Below, one piece after another: positions 23,613 to 35,327 of a DNA stretch of 64,000 nt (position 1 is its first letter; every line of letters begins with the position of its first letter). The DNA is taken from positions 85,769,001 through 85,833,000 of the forward strand of contig CM077599.1 in NCBI GenBank assembly GCA_039654915.1, in the 5' to 3' direction. A model generated the notes under the pieces. It ran no database searches. It saw only the letters and a list, made by a program, of their open reading frames with translations, and was not told the DNA's origin. This DNA is from Aquilaria yunnanensis. Its lineage: Eukaryota; Streptophyta; Magnoliopsida; Malvales; Thymelaeaceae. Both the position numbers and the translations under genes were made by a program.

Positions 23613-24125
23613 TATAGTTGGAAATTATAGCTGGAAAATGAATTGTTGGTGTTAAAAGGGTTGGACTATTAAACAGGAAATTTTTTAGCAATTGGGTGTT
23701 AAAAACCTGTGCAACTTAATGGGGAAGGAAATATTTGGAGAAAATGACTAATTTAGTTGAACAAATTTGAGGATTGACCATATAGAACATGAGGAAACAT
23801 AACAAACCTTCGGACATAAAACCCTTCAGAAAATGTTATTATATGAAATGACTCTATGAAGTTTGCTAGTATTGTAAATAACCATTGCATATATGAACCA
23901 GCACACGTGAGCGCATATATCAAGCAGCATACATGAGAACACAAGAAAACATACATCAATGGCAATAGAGAAAACAAAGAACCTGATTTGTCATATAAAT
24001 CTCTTGTTTTTCTAACTGAAATTCCTGGCCCGAACTGGTTTAGTGATCTGCTGGAAAATACATAACATAAGATTGTCAATAACAACAAATAGTGCACTGC
24101 TTGTGGGATAAAAAAAAATCACAAC
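23613..24125. other. Helitron 5' region, no gene seen
   Basis: AT-rich, probably the upstream region of the coiled-coil ORF. A short minus-strand ORF at 23753-24097 has hydrophobic content only and is not supported. Confidence 0.4.
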
Positions 24126-24812
24126 TTATTCTTTAACTTACTGTTTATATTAAATCAGAGAAGATGTTTCTTTACTGTGAATGTGCCCTCCTTGATTTGT
24201 CCCTGTTATTTGAAGAAATAACTAATGTGTTAGTGGATAATAGAACCTTGAGTGATATGCTAGAAAATAGAGAATGTAAGACTGTCAATAACATGACAAC
24301 CTAAGTTGATAGTTTCTGTTTTCTCTACTGCAAATGTGCCCTCCTTAATTTGTCCCTATTATTTGAAAGAGTAAGTAATATGTTAGTGGATAGTGTAACC
24401 ATTGCACGACATATAAGAAATGAAGAATTGTAGAACCAACAACTCCTGCGGCTGAAATTTTTCCCCAATTATTCTTTAACTTATTGTTTATATTAATTTA
24501 GAAAAGATGTTTCTTTGCTGCGAATGTGCCCTCCTTGATTTGTCCCTGTTATTTTAATAAATAACTAATTTGTTAGTGGATAATGGAACCTTGAGTCATA
24601 TGCTGGAAACATAGAGAATGTAAGACTGTTAATAACATCACAACCTAAGTTGATAGTTTCTGTTTTCTCTATTGCGAATGTGGCCTCCTTATTTGTCCAT
24701 ATTATTTGAATAAAGAAGTAATATGTTAGTAAATAGTGTAACCATTGTATGACATATAAGAAATGAGTAATTGTAGAACCAACAACTCCTGCAGGTGAAA
24801 TTTTTCCTCCAA
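24126..24812. repeat. Hierarchical tandem repeat (343-bp unit, two copies, four sub-units)
   Basis: Copy one (24126-24468) and copy two (24469-24812) are close matches over their whole length. Within each copy a sub-unit with AATGTGCCCTCCTT and TTTGTCC...TTATTT occurs twice, so the phrase appears near 24180, 24332, 24522 and 24677. This shows at least two rounds of duplication. Confidence 0.85.
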
Positions 24813-25419
24813 TCTGAACTTTGGTTGTTGGTCACAGCTTGTTGATTGAATGATATTGAGGGACAAATGACGACGGCCAGAGTGTTCTGCTGCTCACTGC
24901 TTTAGAAATCCGAAGGAATGTGCCTAAGAACGTTGGTTGCAGTGAAATCCAGTGGGAACGAAAATGCACGTAAAGGTGTAGCTGTAAAATGTATAGAATT
25001 TATACTTGTTGTGTATGAACCAGTTAAATTTGTGCTGGATTGTGGGCTGTAAATGCGTGTGTAACTGCACAGAATTAGTAACTGTCTTTGCACGATGCAT
25101 CACTTTTAATAAGTTAGTGGGTAGTGGCGAAAGAAACTGTGGATAGTTAAGTAAAAATAAAAAAAAATAGTCAAACTTAATGGGAATTATGTCCACGTGT
25201 CCAATTCATAGTTAGTCTTGTGGACAGACAAATTTAAGTATTTAGGCTACAGTAAAAAAGGCAACCAATTCACTGCTTACACGTGTATTATTTTAGAGGT
25301 AATATAGGAAATCGCCACGTGTTGGCATATTAGCATTTCAGAATAACATGTGTCATCTCCAGGAATTATTTTAAAATTATGTAAAATATGTAAAGACCAT
25401 TGTGCTAATTATCCTGCTT

Positions 25420-25438
25420 TCATATCTATTAATAGATA
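25420..25438 (-). other. Proposed Helitron 5' terminus
   Basis: On the minus strand the element would begin TCTATTAATAGATATGA after an A. The site is part of a perfect 18-bp palindrome (ATATCTATTAATAGATAT, 25422-25439), so the exact first base rests on the TC rule. Confidence 0.55.
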
Positions 25439-25852
25439 TGAGAAGTAAAAATTTTAATATGTATCTTTTTTTTTTCCCATTTACTATGTGTCTATATCTT
25501 AGAAAGAGAAAAGAATAACCGAACCGAATAAACTAAAATATAATTTGGATGGTTTGGTTAGTTCTGATATGTAATTCGGGCAATTCAGATACACTTTATA
25601 AAAACCAAAAATCAATTGGATCATTATGTTCGGATCGGTTCCAAACTAAACCAACCGAATGCTCATCCCTAGCTAAGCAGCAACTCAAACCTGATTGATT
25701 TAAAATTAGTTTATAGTTCATTTATTATCTTTTTAATCTAAATTTGAATAAAATATCTACTTCCTACTCGACTTAGCTCATTTTTAACTTTATATTTGAA
25801 TTATCTAAATTGGAAGAGCTTTTACGTGCATACATTTCTAGTAATTGCCACA
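25437..25852. other. Intergenic DNA between Helitron and hAT-like element
   Basis: Contains AACCGAACCGAA and CGGATCGGTTCC phrases and ends a segment with CATCCCTAG near 25670. It may be a decayed relative of the hAT MITE at 16515-17012. No target duplication was found. Confidence 0.35.
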
Positions 25853-25860
25853 GGGTTTTC

Positions 25861-28133
25861 TAGGGGAGGCAAAACTTTGCTTCATTGGATAATATAGCCT
25901 AATCCACCCAAATTCAAATCCGATATGATAAAAAAAGTCAATTACCCAAACTTGAACCCAATTAAGGTAAAACTCGATTTGGCTTAAACTTGAATTGGCT
26001 TAAACATAAGATAACCCAAACTCGAGATTGAGCTTTACCTAAACCTAAAATGGCCCGATAATTAAACTCAACAAAACCTAATTTTAACCTAAATCAAGAT
26101 AAAATATATGATAGATAGAGATTTAAAAATTATTATTTTTTATATATTAGTTATTTATCTAAATTATACTTCAATTATGACTATGCAATTAGCCAATTAG
26201 TTTCGTAACTTTCGTCTTTTTGTTGAAAGTTGAATTGGTAGTTCGGTGAATTTCTCAATTATTTTAGGGTTTTCACATTTCATTTGTCGCTGGCACAAAC
26301 TTTCTTTGCTTTTTTTTTTCTTATACTCCCACACAAATTTGTTAAACTGGTTATTTGGTTTCCAAATTTCAAGTTGTCGCACAAACTTGATTCAGTAAGT
26401 ACAATATTAATTTACTATAGTCATTGTATTAAATCAAGGTATTTGAAATTTTAATTAATTAATATGGTTCTCATTTTAGTTTGAAATTTAATTTAAGTAA
26501 TTTCAAATATTTCGAATTAGGGTGTTTTGTGTCGAGCTAAATTAACTTTTCCTACTCTACTTGTATTACTAACATTCCCGCTTTGTATTTGTTACAAGAT
26601 TAATTTTTAATTATTTATTTTTGGATTTAAATTTAATTTACAATTATAAGTATTTTATTGTATTTCTTTTATTTGTCTAGATTGTATTCTAATTACCAAC
26701 AAATGTAATATTTGTTTCTAATTATTTGCCTCCAATTTTAAATACACTTAACCCTAAATTTATTAACCCTAAACTATAAACCAAAACCTATCTAATCCTT
26801 ACCTTATTCTTAGCATTATCATAAACCCTAAATTTAGACTCTAAACCCTATACCATAAACCAAAATCCTAATCCTAACTCTAATCCTTACCTTAGTCCTA
26901 ACAATACCATAAACCCAATCCCTAAACTTACTCAAACCCTAATTTAAACTATAAACCCTAAACTCTTAACTCTAAACCTTAAATTTTAACCCAAAATCCT
27001 AAACATTTACCCTAACCTAAACCATAAGTCATCAATCCTAACCATAAACCCTATACCTAAATCTAAATCTTAAATCCTAAATCTAAAACTCTAACCCTAT
27101 TTAAAACTTTAACCTTTACCATAAATCTAAACCCTAATCTTAACCATAAACTCTCAATCCTAATTCTAAAGTCCTAAACCTTAACTCTAAAATCTTAAAT
27201 TTTAACACTTAATCTTATTCCTAATCCTTATCCTAAACCTCAACACTTAACCCTAACCCTTACCCTTAACCTTAACTTTTCTCTTTTATTACCTTGCCTT
27301 CTATATTTAGTAAGTCTCATATTTGGAGGCTTCCATATTTAGTGATTTTCATTTTGTTAGGATATTCATATTTAGTAAGTCTTATATTAGAAGATTTTCA
27401 TTTTTAATAAGTTTTATATTTTTATTTTTCTAAAGCAAGTAACTTCTATATTTAATAAATTTGACGATCTTGGTAGGTAATTATCAAAATTATAACATTA
27501 GTCCCTAAATTTTTAAGTATAGTGCAACAAGGTACTTGAATTTTAAAATTTTTTATTTTAGTCACCTATAGTAATTACAACATGGGTCCCTAATATTTTC
27601 AAATCCTTGCATTAAAATTTTTAAAATTTTACACTTTAGTCACTAGTATAGTAATAGTGAACTAGAGTTATATTTCATATCAATTTTACAACAAAAGTTG
27701 GATATCGTAGTAAATTTTTTCTGAACATAACTATGAAAAAAATTAATGTAAATTAATTGCACAAAAAATTAAATTATTTAATTTAAATTATAACAAAAAA
27801 TGAACAAAAAAGGTTTTGTGATTTCAGCATATACACTAGTAACATGAACAAACCTAACTGATTAACCAAAGTTTGGTCCGAACCTAAAAAATGCAACCCG
27901 AAACTACCCGAGATTAAAATTGATCCGACCTGTGATCCGACCTGCATTGAACACAAGCAAAAAAGAAAAAAAAAACTTTGCCTAACCCAAACCCAAACCC
28001 AAAATTCATTTAACTCAAAATCAACCAAAACCCAAATAACCCAATATGGATTAGGATTCATGTTACTCCAATTAAACCCGAATCTGAATAGCCTGACTCA
28101 AACCTGACCCAACCCATCCAGTTGTCATCCCTA
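25861..28133. mobile_element. hAT-like non-autonomous element, 2.27 kb
   Basis: The segment starts TAGGGGAGGCAAAA and its inverse end reads TAGGGATGACAACT, a partial terminal inverted repeat of the same TAGGG type as the nested MITE at 16515. The 8 bases on each side are GGGTTTTC (25853-25860) and CGGTTTTC (28134-28141), matching at seven of eight. No transposase is seen. The outer parts are rich in AACCCAAAC- and CCCGA-like phrases; the centre is a degenerate telomere-like tract. Confidence 0.55.
26741..27284. repeat. Degenerate interstitial telomere-like (CCCTAAA) tract
   Basis: About 540 bp made of imperfect AACCCTAAA units and close variants (AACCCTAAAC, ATCCTAAACC, TTAACCCTAA), always in the same orientation. 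The plant telomere repeat is CCCTAAA/TTTAGGG. The tract lies inside the hAT-like element, not at a chromosome end. Confidence 0.8.
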
Positions 28134-28141
28134 CGGTTTTC

Positions 28142-28743
28142 AACCTAAAGAATATCAAAAGCGAGAGGTGTTGGAATTTCTAGGTGTCATGTTCCCACTT
28201 TGCCGTCCTCCCTCTTGCTTCCTATTATTTTCCTCAATGTAGCAAAAAAGAAAAAGAAAAAATATTATTGTTCTCTACAAAATGATTCGCCATATCTTTT
28301 CTGGTTTAAATTAGGGAAACTTTTGGATTAACTCACTTGAATTGTGCAAGTTTAGGAGCTAAATGTGTAGTTTGCCGGAGGCGAGATTGTGAGGTGAGGT
28401 GAGGATTGGTTTGTGCTTTTATGAAGTATTGTTCAGAAAGGGGAATTAATGGATTTGATGCAGGAGGTAAAAGAAAAATGCAAGAGCACGGTCAGTAGAT
28501 TAATAAATGACAAGTTATTAATTTCTTCGGTACTAGTGTTCCAATTTTAGATCCGAATCAAGTTTCCCTCGCAAATTTATGGCAATGGACACTTGCGTGT
28601 GATTCAACCGTTGCTCACATGAATTATTGGCGCCTCTTTATTACTCTTCCTGTTCCAAAGAGATGTAATTAATCACAAAAAAATGCAATATTTTTCATTT
28701 TAGTAATTCTTTTATACTTAATTTTTTATTTTGTCCTTTTAAA
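28142..28743. other. Intergenic DNA, no feature
   Basis: No ORF, repeat or terminal motif that I can support. Confidence 0.4.
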
Positions 28744-29799
28744 GGAAAAATTACAAAACCTCCTAACATTTGGCAAAACCTACGATCGTATCTTTACTGT
28801 TTTAAAATCCAACACTTACCTCTCTCGAAACTTAACTCCGTCAATGACCGTTGTTATAGAAAAGAAAAAACACTTGACTTAGCCCCGAACATTCTTCCAT
28901 AGAAACTTAAAACCTTTACCCCAACATCTTCTGCATCTAAAGAAAAACAAGAATACCAAAATCAAAACAAAATCTTCTTTGCATCTTTCTCCACTTCTTC
29001 TCCTTCCACTGGTTCACATGGATCGATGATGACGCTCACAAACTTCTCTAGCCACCGCCAAACCCTTCCCTCGATCAAGACAAAGAATCGGAGGAGCGTG
29101 ATTTTGAACGGCTAGCCAAAAAATCGGAAGAGTGCAATTTTTTAACAGCAATCTTGAACGACTAGCAGGCGGCAAGCGTGAACTGGACCCATCTCTCTCT
29201 GCCCTCACCATCGCCACCTTCAATCGTCCATCGGCTACCCACAGAGTCGCTCTCCACCCGATCGTTTGATTTCCTGCCCAGTTCCGTTCTCTTGATCTTC
29301 CCATCCGAAAGAAATTCAACTCCCTCGGCGATGGGCTCGGCAGCGATGGGCTCAGCGGTGATGGCTTGGCAATCGTGGGTGGGGATTCCAGATTCCCAAT
29401 TCCCGATTCCCTCCGATCGTGCTGTCCTCGTCTGCAACATGGTGGGTGAAGAAGTCGAGAGCGGACATTCGAGCACCAGTGGTGTGCTGCAGTTGGACCA
29501 CGTTGTTGTGGCGACGCCAGTTATCAGTAGGGATCCCTTGGTATGGCGAAGGAGGAGAGCAATTTGGATAGGGTTCATTAGGTGGGTGATGGTTAGTGGG
29601 AAAAGGGAGAAGTTTGGGTTTGGGGCAAAGTTATCGAGCAAAAAAAGTTAGGAGCATACAAGAGAGTTTTTCCTTCTTTTTTGTCTTGACGGTGAATGAT
29701 AGAGGTAACTTAATAGGGGGTAAGTGTAGGTTTTTAAAATAATGAGGACACAATCATAGATTTTTCCAAACCTTAGGAGATTTTTTTGTAATTTTTTCC
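28744..29799. mobile_element. Long-TIR non-autonomous element with GC-rich core
   Basis: The left end (GGAAAAATTACAAAACCTCC, then AAATCCAACACTTACC) pairs with the right end over about 110 bases with substitutions and small gaps. The core 28975-29640 is much richer in GC than the flanks and carries overlapping open frames on both strands, none of which I recognise. The architecture resembles the Mutator-type element at 6197-7101. No flanking target duplication is visible, so superfamily is uncertain. Confidence 0.6.
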
Positions 29800-29944
29800 T
29801 TGGCTAGACGCCTTTTTCCGTTCACTGGTACGGGTTGGGCGGCGTGGCTGCGATCCCAGCTGCTTTCAATGATCTTTTTCAAAAGAAGGACAAATCTGAG
29901 GCAGGGGTGGGGGATAAAATTGGAAGAGAGTACTGCAAATTCTG

Positions 29945-30108
29945 CTCTCCGTTCGTTTTGTATTAACTGAACATTTTATCTAAATAAATTTTAAAGTTTT
30001 ATTTTTATATAAAATATTTATATTTTTATAATAAATTTTTTAAAAAATAAATTTATAAATTAATTATTATAATTGATAAAATTGTCAATTTTTGTAAAAC
30101 GGAAGAAG
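29945..30108. mobile_element. Possible Stowaway-like MITE remnant
   Basis: Ends CTCTCCGTTCGTTTTG and, inverted, CTTCTTCCGTTTTACA are partial inverted repeats. TA is present only at the right side. Interior is A/T only. Confidence 0.4.
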
Positions 30109-30495
30109 TATTATTTTTCTTATTCTTCACAAGTGGAATTCTAAGAATTTCACTAAATATACTCTTATATGAAAATTTCCTCGTTGAGTCATGATATATG
30201 TCTTTTAAGATTAATTTGCCTCATATTTAAATATTGCAATTCAATAACATTGTAATATATCCAAAATTTTGATATAGTAGTTTAGTTTTGTATTTGTCAT
30301 TCGAAAGGTTCAAAGATTAACCTTTCACTTGTTCTTAATTAACCTCCATCCCATGTACTATAAAAACCATTGTGTATAAAATTTTCGTTTATACAACTTC
30401 AAAAACTTCAAATTTATAATTGTGACGCATAATACTCTGATACTAATAAAAAGGAAAAAAAAAGTCAAATTTCTAAATCTGGAAAGCATTTCAAA

Positions 30496-30528
<33 letters not shown>

Positions 30529-31336
30529 GTATATACACACACACGCAGTTGAAAATATGAGATTGTGTCATATACGATATTAAAATTTTAAAACTTCACA
30601 TATTTACATAACATTGCATTCTGAAATGAGAAATTGTTACATATGCAAGACTTTAAAATTTGACATTCTATATATATATTGTATTTAGAAATATCATACA
30701 AGTGTATAAGTGAGAAATATGCTATTATTACAAGTTAGAGAAAGAAGCATGTTAGTTTTTTAAGGGCCAAAAAAGAAATTGAACCAGCCTTGTTGAGAAA
30801 TGATGTAGGGGGGTTGAGTAACCAAAATTTGAACTCTGGGCTTACTCTATATTCACCCAACAACACCTTGACCATCACACGAATGGCCAGAGATTCTAGC
30901 ATCTAATCTTGAAATTAGCATTCCTATTTTGTAAAGCCTATAATGTACATCTGGACTCATCATCGTACTTATTTATTTAGTAAATATTGATTTTAAAGAA
31001 CAAATATGCTTATACAAGCATATGTAAAGCCTATAATTTTTATATGACAAATGAATGGAAAATACTAAGCTTCTATATAGAAAAAGGTTTATATTTGCGA
31101 GTTGTCCAATCGGCAATAATCAATCCTTTCTCTCCTACTTTTGTGTAGAAACTAGAAACAACATTTTCAAGAACTAAACAGCATGTCCTCGCACCTTTGG
31201 CTTCATGATTAGGTTGTTTCGGACTTTGTGGAGAGATTAAGAGTTTAACTTTGGTATTTTCATTTAAAAAAAAAACATCAAATAAAGTTGATTTGGTTAT
31301 TTTATGGATAAAAAAATGTTAAAATGTTATCCCTTA
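30109..31336. other. AT-rich intergenic DNA
   Basis: No gene supported. It includes the microsatellite at 30497-30541. Confidence 0.4.
30497..30541. repeat. (ACAT)n then (AC)n microsatellite
   Basis: A run of ACAT tetranucleotides passes into TATGTATATACACACACAC. Confidence 0.9.
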
Positions 31337-31400
31337 TCTATAATACTAAAACCTCTTCCCTTTTATATTTACAAATAACGCAGACTTCCGAGTGAAAAAA
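31337..31400 (+). other. Orphan Helitron 5'-end-like sequence
   Basis: TCTATAATACTAAAACC follows an A, matching the usual start of plant Helitrons. I found no partner hairpin plus CTAG on the + strand downstream, so it may be a truncated element. Confidence 0.4.
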
Positions 31401-32177
31401 GAAAAAACTAAACAGCATAGAAATGTCCCTCCAACATGTCGGATTTGTCCCGTCTATGTCTACTAAACAAACCAACACTTTATAATAAGTGGTGGATATA
31501 CATATTGAATAGTGTCATGCATCCTCTTTTCCTATAAAAATATTAATAAGGGAAATATAAATATGTAACTGGCCTCCTTTTAACTTTTTAACGTACTGCA
31601 TATTTTTCATAACATTTGTTTGAATAAAAAAGTGGATCTATATATCTCACTTCAATAAAGATAAAAAATAGGTTACCATCGTCTCTCGATTAACAATAAT
31701 GTATTGGCAAAAGTCCTATCTTGGTCAGTAAATTTTTATGTTATTTCTCAACTAGACATCAAACTTTTTCACCAAATTCATTTATCTTTGAAAATATGAA
31801 GTAATTTGGGGGCTAGTTTGGCATTAAATAAAATTAAGGGGGCAAGATGGCAGAAAAAAAATTTGGGGACTAAAAAGGGACTTTTGCCTTTTATACCACA
31901 TAAATCTCTCTTCCCTCTATCTCCGTAATTAATGATTTTGTAAATTGCATTTGAGTCGTCCATGCCATATCTAGATAACAAGATATTAAATAAGAGAGCT
32001 ACCAAAAGTTTCATTAATTAGTTTTAATATTTATTTCTGTACGTGAACCCTTATAAATAACCGTGGATCCACCGTTATTTATAATACAAATTTTGTCAAC
32101 AAATTGTCTCTATTGCTTAGTTACTCTGTACAATGGAAGGCCGGGGCGTCCAACTTACACAAATATGATTAAATATA
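31401..32177. other. AT-rich DNA, no gene
   Basis: Nothing beyond A/T-rich sequence with one short ORF (31778-32014, minus) that resembles no family. Confidence 0.4.
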
Positions 32178-32300
32178 CTAGTAATTGCACACGTGCAACA
32201 AATTAAATACTAAGTTATTTTTCACTCAAATAGCTATAATTTTAATTATTTTATTTAAAATAAATATTTACAATAATGATTTTACTTTTTTTAGTATAGA
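32178..32300 (-). mobile_element. Miniature Helitron-like element, 123 bp
   Basis: Read on the minus strand it starts TCTATACTAAAAAAAG and ends with the hairpin TTGCAC-GT-GTGCAA, three bases and CTAG. The flanks are A (32177) and T (32301) on the + strand, as required for insertion between A and T. It has no coding capacity. The 3' end is very convincing; the 5' end is short and AT-rich and could be fortuitous. Confidence 0.5.
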
Positions 32301-33633
32301 TATATTTCTTATTAATTTTTTTATCTTTTATGTAGTAGTTTTTTTATTATAATATTTCATCATAATTATCCTCATTTGCTCCATTCATTATAATAGATAG
32401 CTTATTGTATTATATTTATGTTTAATATAAACAACAACAGCAGTAATAATAATATAATGTAGAATATGTTATAGGTAATATTTGTTATAAAAAAATTAAT
32501 AGAAGTTTTTTTATTTGTGATGGTAGAATACTTATAAAATTAGTCCATGGTATTTTTAAAATCTAATCAAAGATGTCAAAATTCCTTTTATCAGTGTAAA
32601 ATTTAAAAATGGTATTCAATCTGTTAAAAAAGAGTCTTAATTTAATATCTTAATAGTATTATGTATTTATAAATTATATTAAAAGTTAAGTTAGTAAATT
32701 TTATCTTAAGTTCTATGCTTTAGATTAAAAAAGCTAATTATTAAAATGGAGATTCTATATATATTACATGGCGTAAATAATTAATAGATTTACCATTAAT
32801 ATGTTATCATAACTTTGACTTTTTAAAGAGACATAATCTAAAATTTCAATAATTTTTTTGATGTTATATTCAAAATTGAAAAGGGCATAATACAAGTGGG
32901 TAATTCAATAAAAAATTCAAGCAAAAATAAATTTCTTTTGAAAAGTGTGAGACAAATATAGGCGACGATGCCAAAGTATAAGCTTAATAAGTAAACACTA
33001 AGTTTCTTCAAATACATGTAACTATAAGTAACTATACATTACTTAAAAAGCTTAATTACTTTACTCTTGATTTTTTTATCAAAATACATTCACCTCCAAT
33101 ATTTCAAAATCTGCACTTACCCTATATTTTATGGTCGATTCAATGTGATTGTTCCAAAGATCGAGTTAAAATCTTGTATAGCTTTTTATATTTTTGGATA
33201 ATTAATACTTATTCATTGATTTAGAAATTATACTTACGTCACTGAAGTTTGAAAATGTAGTCATACTCATTACTCTTATAATATAATTATTCAATCATAG
33301 GAAAATAAACTAATTGACACTTTTTATTACATATAGATATATATGGATATGAAGTTGCACTTTTAAGTTCTAATGAATACCTTCCAAGTTTAAAAAATAA
33401 ATAAATTGATAAACACTATGTTTTAAGGCTTTTTTAAGGTCATATAAATCAAACACATATCTGTCACAAAATTTTATATCTAGTGGCATTTTTCATTTTT
33501 TTTGCCATAAGAAACTTATAGAAAACATAGAAAACAATCAGTAATTTTTTTTTCTATTTTTCCTTTTCAAATACTAATCTTATTTTCCTAATATGAAGCC
33601 TAAGAGCTTGTCATCACCTTATTTTCCTAAAAT
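32301..33633. other. AT-rich DNA, no gene
   Basis: No supported feature. The part around 33350-33480 is a degenerate relative of the 606-bp repeat that follows. Confidence 0.4.
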
Positions 33634-33819
33634 GGGAAATAAAATAAAAATTAAGAATAAAAAGGTCATCCAACATTTATGACATTTTTATGCTTTTTAT
33701 CATTGTTTCAAAAAGATATAATTATGATGTTTTTGAAACTTTTAAATTCCAATTTAAATACTTCATTCAAGTTTAAGTGTATAAAAAATTGATAATTTAT
33801 GTTTAAGGACATGTCCCAA

Positions 33820-35327
33820 TGATAAATGTTAATTTTGTGGTCAAACATGTTGACTTTTTGTCAACTTTGACCACAATTTTCTACCTTATCACTCAATATT
33901 TTTGGTCAATTCTTGCTTTGATCCTTCATTTTGTAGGTTGGACAAGCGGACCATAGCATTGGAATGGCACTGGGACAAGTGGAACGAAAAACGGAAACAC
34001 AAAAGTCAATGGAAATTATAACTGCGGCGCCTAGGCGCCAGGAGCGAGGCCTAGGCGCCACAGTACAAAGTTCTCTGCAAAAAAAAATGTACTTTGGCGC
34101 CTAGGCACCCAATCACGCCCTTCTGGCGCCTAAGCGCCAGGCACCCTAAAGCTCTGGCACCGCGGCGCCCATGCACCCCCTTCTGGCGCCTAGGCGCCAA
34201 TCACCCGGGAAAGTGGTCCTTTACCTCAAATTTGAACTCAAGCTTGCTATTGGCCAAAGATTTCTATCCAATGGGTTTGGTGAGTGAATGGGACATCCAA
34301 AAGAGGAGAAGAATCTGGAACCTAGCAAGGGGGAGAGGATTTTCATCATCTTCTTCATCTTCATCTTGGCTTGCTAGAACTAGTTTTGGGTTTTTTTCCA
34401 CCATAGTTAGTATTTTCTAGCTTTTCTTAGTTTCTTCTTGGTGACCATTGGAGCTAACTTAGAGATTGCTTGGAGTGCTCAAGGAGACTAGCTTGGAGAC
34501 TTTGGATTCAAGAGCTTCTAGCCATCTTGGGTTTACTCTTTCATCTTCCTTGTAGTTCTTCATGGATGTTATTATGTTTACTTTCATGATTATGTTTTAT
34601 TTAGTTATGAAGTAGTTTTCTTAGCACTTTCTATGGATGTAGCTACTTGGATTGACTATGTTGGATGAAATTATGGTTATGTGATGTTGGTTTTCTACTA
34701 AATGTATGTTTATTCTTCTCTTGAGCTTAATGTTGTGTTAGCTAGTTGATGGCCACAATTAGTTGCACTATAAATTGCCTCTAAACTCTTGGAAAAGATT
34801 AGAAGCTATTGGACCTAGGAGAAGAATTTAATGGCTATGGACTTGTTGGAAAATTAGTCATTAGGTAAAGTTAAATTGAGCTTTAATGCCTCTTTCTAAA
34901 CTTGTAATCGGGTGAAAATCCTTATTAAGTCTAGATTGGAGAGATTAATTCTTTCACTTGGAAAAGTAAGAATTTAGTTGAATAACTTTATCAACATACA
35001 TTGAAAATTAACCCATTCACCTAAGTTCACCAACAAATCAAGACAAGTAGTGAACCCATAGGAAGTGTTCTTTTATGATTTGATAAAAACTACAATTTTT
35101 ACATTGCATACTTGCATTCTAGGTTAATTGTATTCCATTTAGCTAAGGTTAGTCACTTGTTTAAGTTGCCTACATTTTCATCCAACTTTGGTTGTTTAGC
35201 TAAAGTTTACTTTGAGTAGTGGTACTTGGCAATCAATTTAATCAATCTTCGTGGGAACGATACCCACTCACTCCATCTACACGTCTACCGTGCACTTGCG
35301 GAATAGTGGTTTCAAAATTTCATAACA
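33820..35327. mobile_element. Solo LTR, 1508 bp
   Basis: The segment begins TGATAAATG and ends CATAACA, is bounded by TG...CA, and is flanked by an exact 5-bp duplication CCCAA (33815-33819 and 35328-35332). The neighbouring tandem unit has the uninterrupted site (GCCCCAAAAATAT near 35945). There is no internal gag-pol and no second LTR, so it is a solo LTR left by recombination between LTRs. The end phrase GTGGGAACGATACCC followed by GTGCACTTGCGG reminds me of Ty3/gypsy LTR ends, but the superfamily is inference. It includes five copies of a GGCGCC palindrome. Confidence 0.8.
34026..34199. repeat. Cluster of GGCGCCTAGGCGCC palindromes
   Basis: The perfect 14-bp palindrome occurs at 34026-34039 and near 34185. 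Near-copies lie near 34047, 34096 and 34125 (one or two changes each). The block is far more GC-rich than its surroundings and sits inside the solo LTR. Confidence 0.85.

Larger units (their letters stand above)
10313..25436 (-). mobile_element. Large Helitron (rolling-circle transposon) with cargo ORFs
   Basis: A roughly 15-kb unit transcribed on the minus strand. It contains an RPA1-like gene, a RepHel gene, an F-box-like ORF and a coiled-coil ORF. The proposed 5' terminus (minus strand) is TCTATTAATAGATATGA, placed after an A at 25437; TC at the start and insertion between A and T are Helitron rules. The region just inside carries several ACACGTG-type phrases, as in eudicot Helitrons. The proposed 3' terminus is a short hairpin (ACCCGTC/GATGGGT, 10325-10344) followed on the minus strand by TATGAAATTAG and T; CTAG would be canonical, so the last tetranucleotide has one change. 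A second similar hairpin lies at 10604-10622, so the 3' end could be there. RepHel identity is certain; the ends are moderately sure. Confidence 0.7.

Noticed and set aside
29014..29651. Overlapping open frames of 100-159 codons on both strands
   Set aside because: Open frames on both strands are expected in GC-rich DNA. Neither product is recognisable. Kept only as the core of a mobile element.
34094..34420. 108-codon ORF in the solo LTR
   Set aside because: Its repeated HP and Arg-rich phrases only reflect the GGCGCC palindromes.
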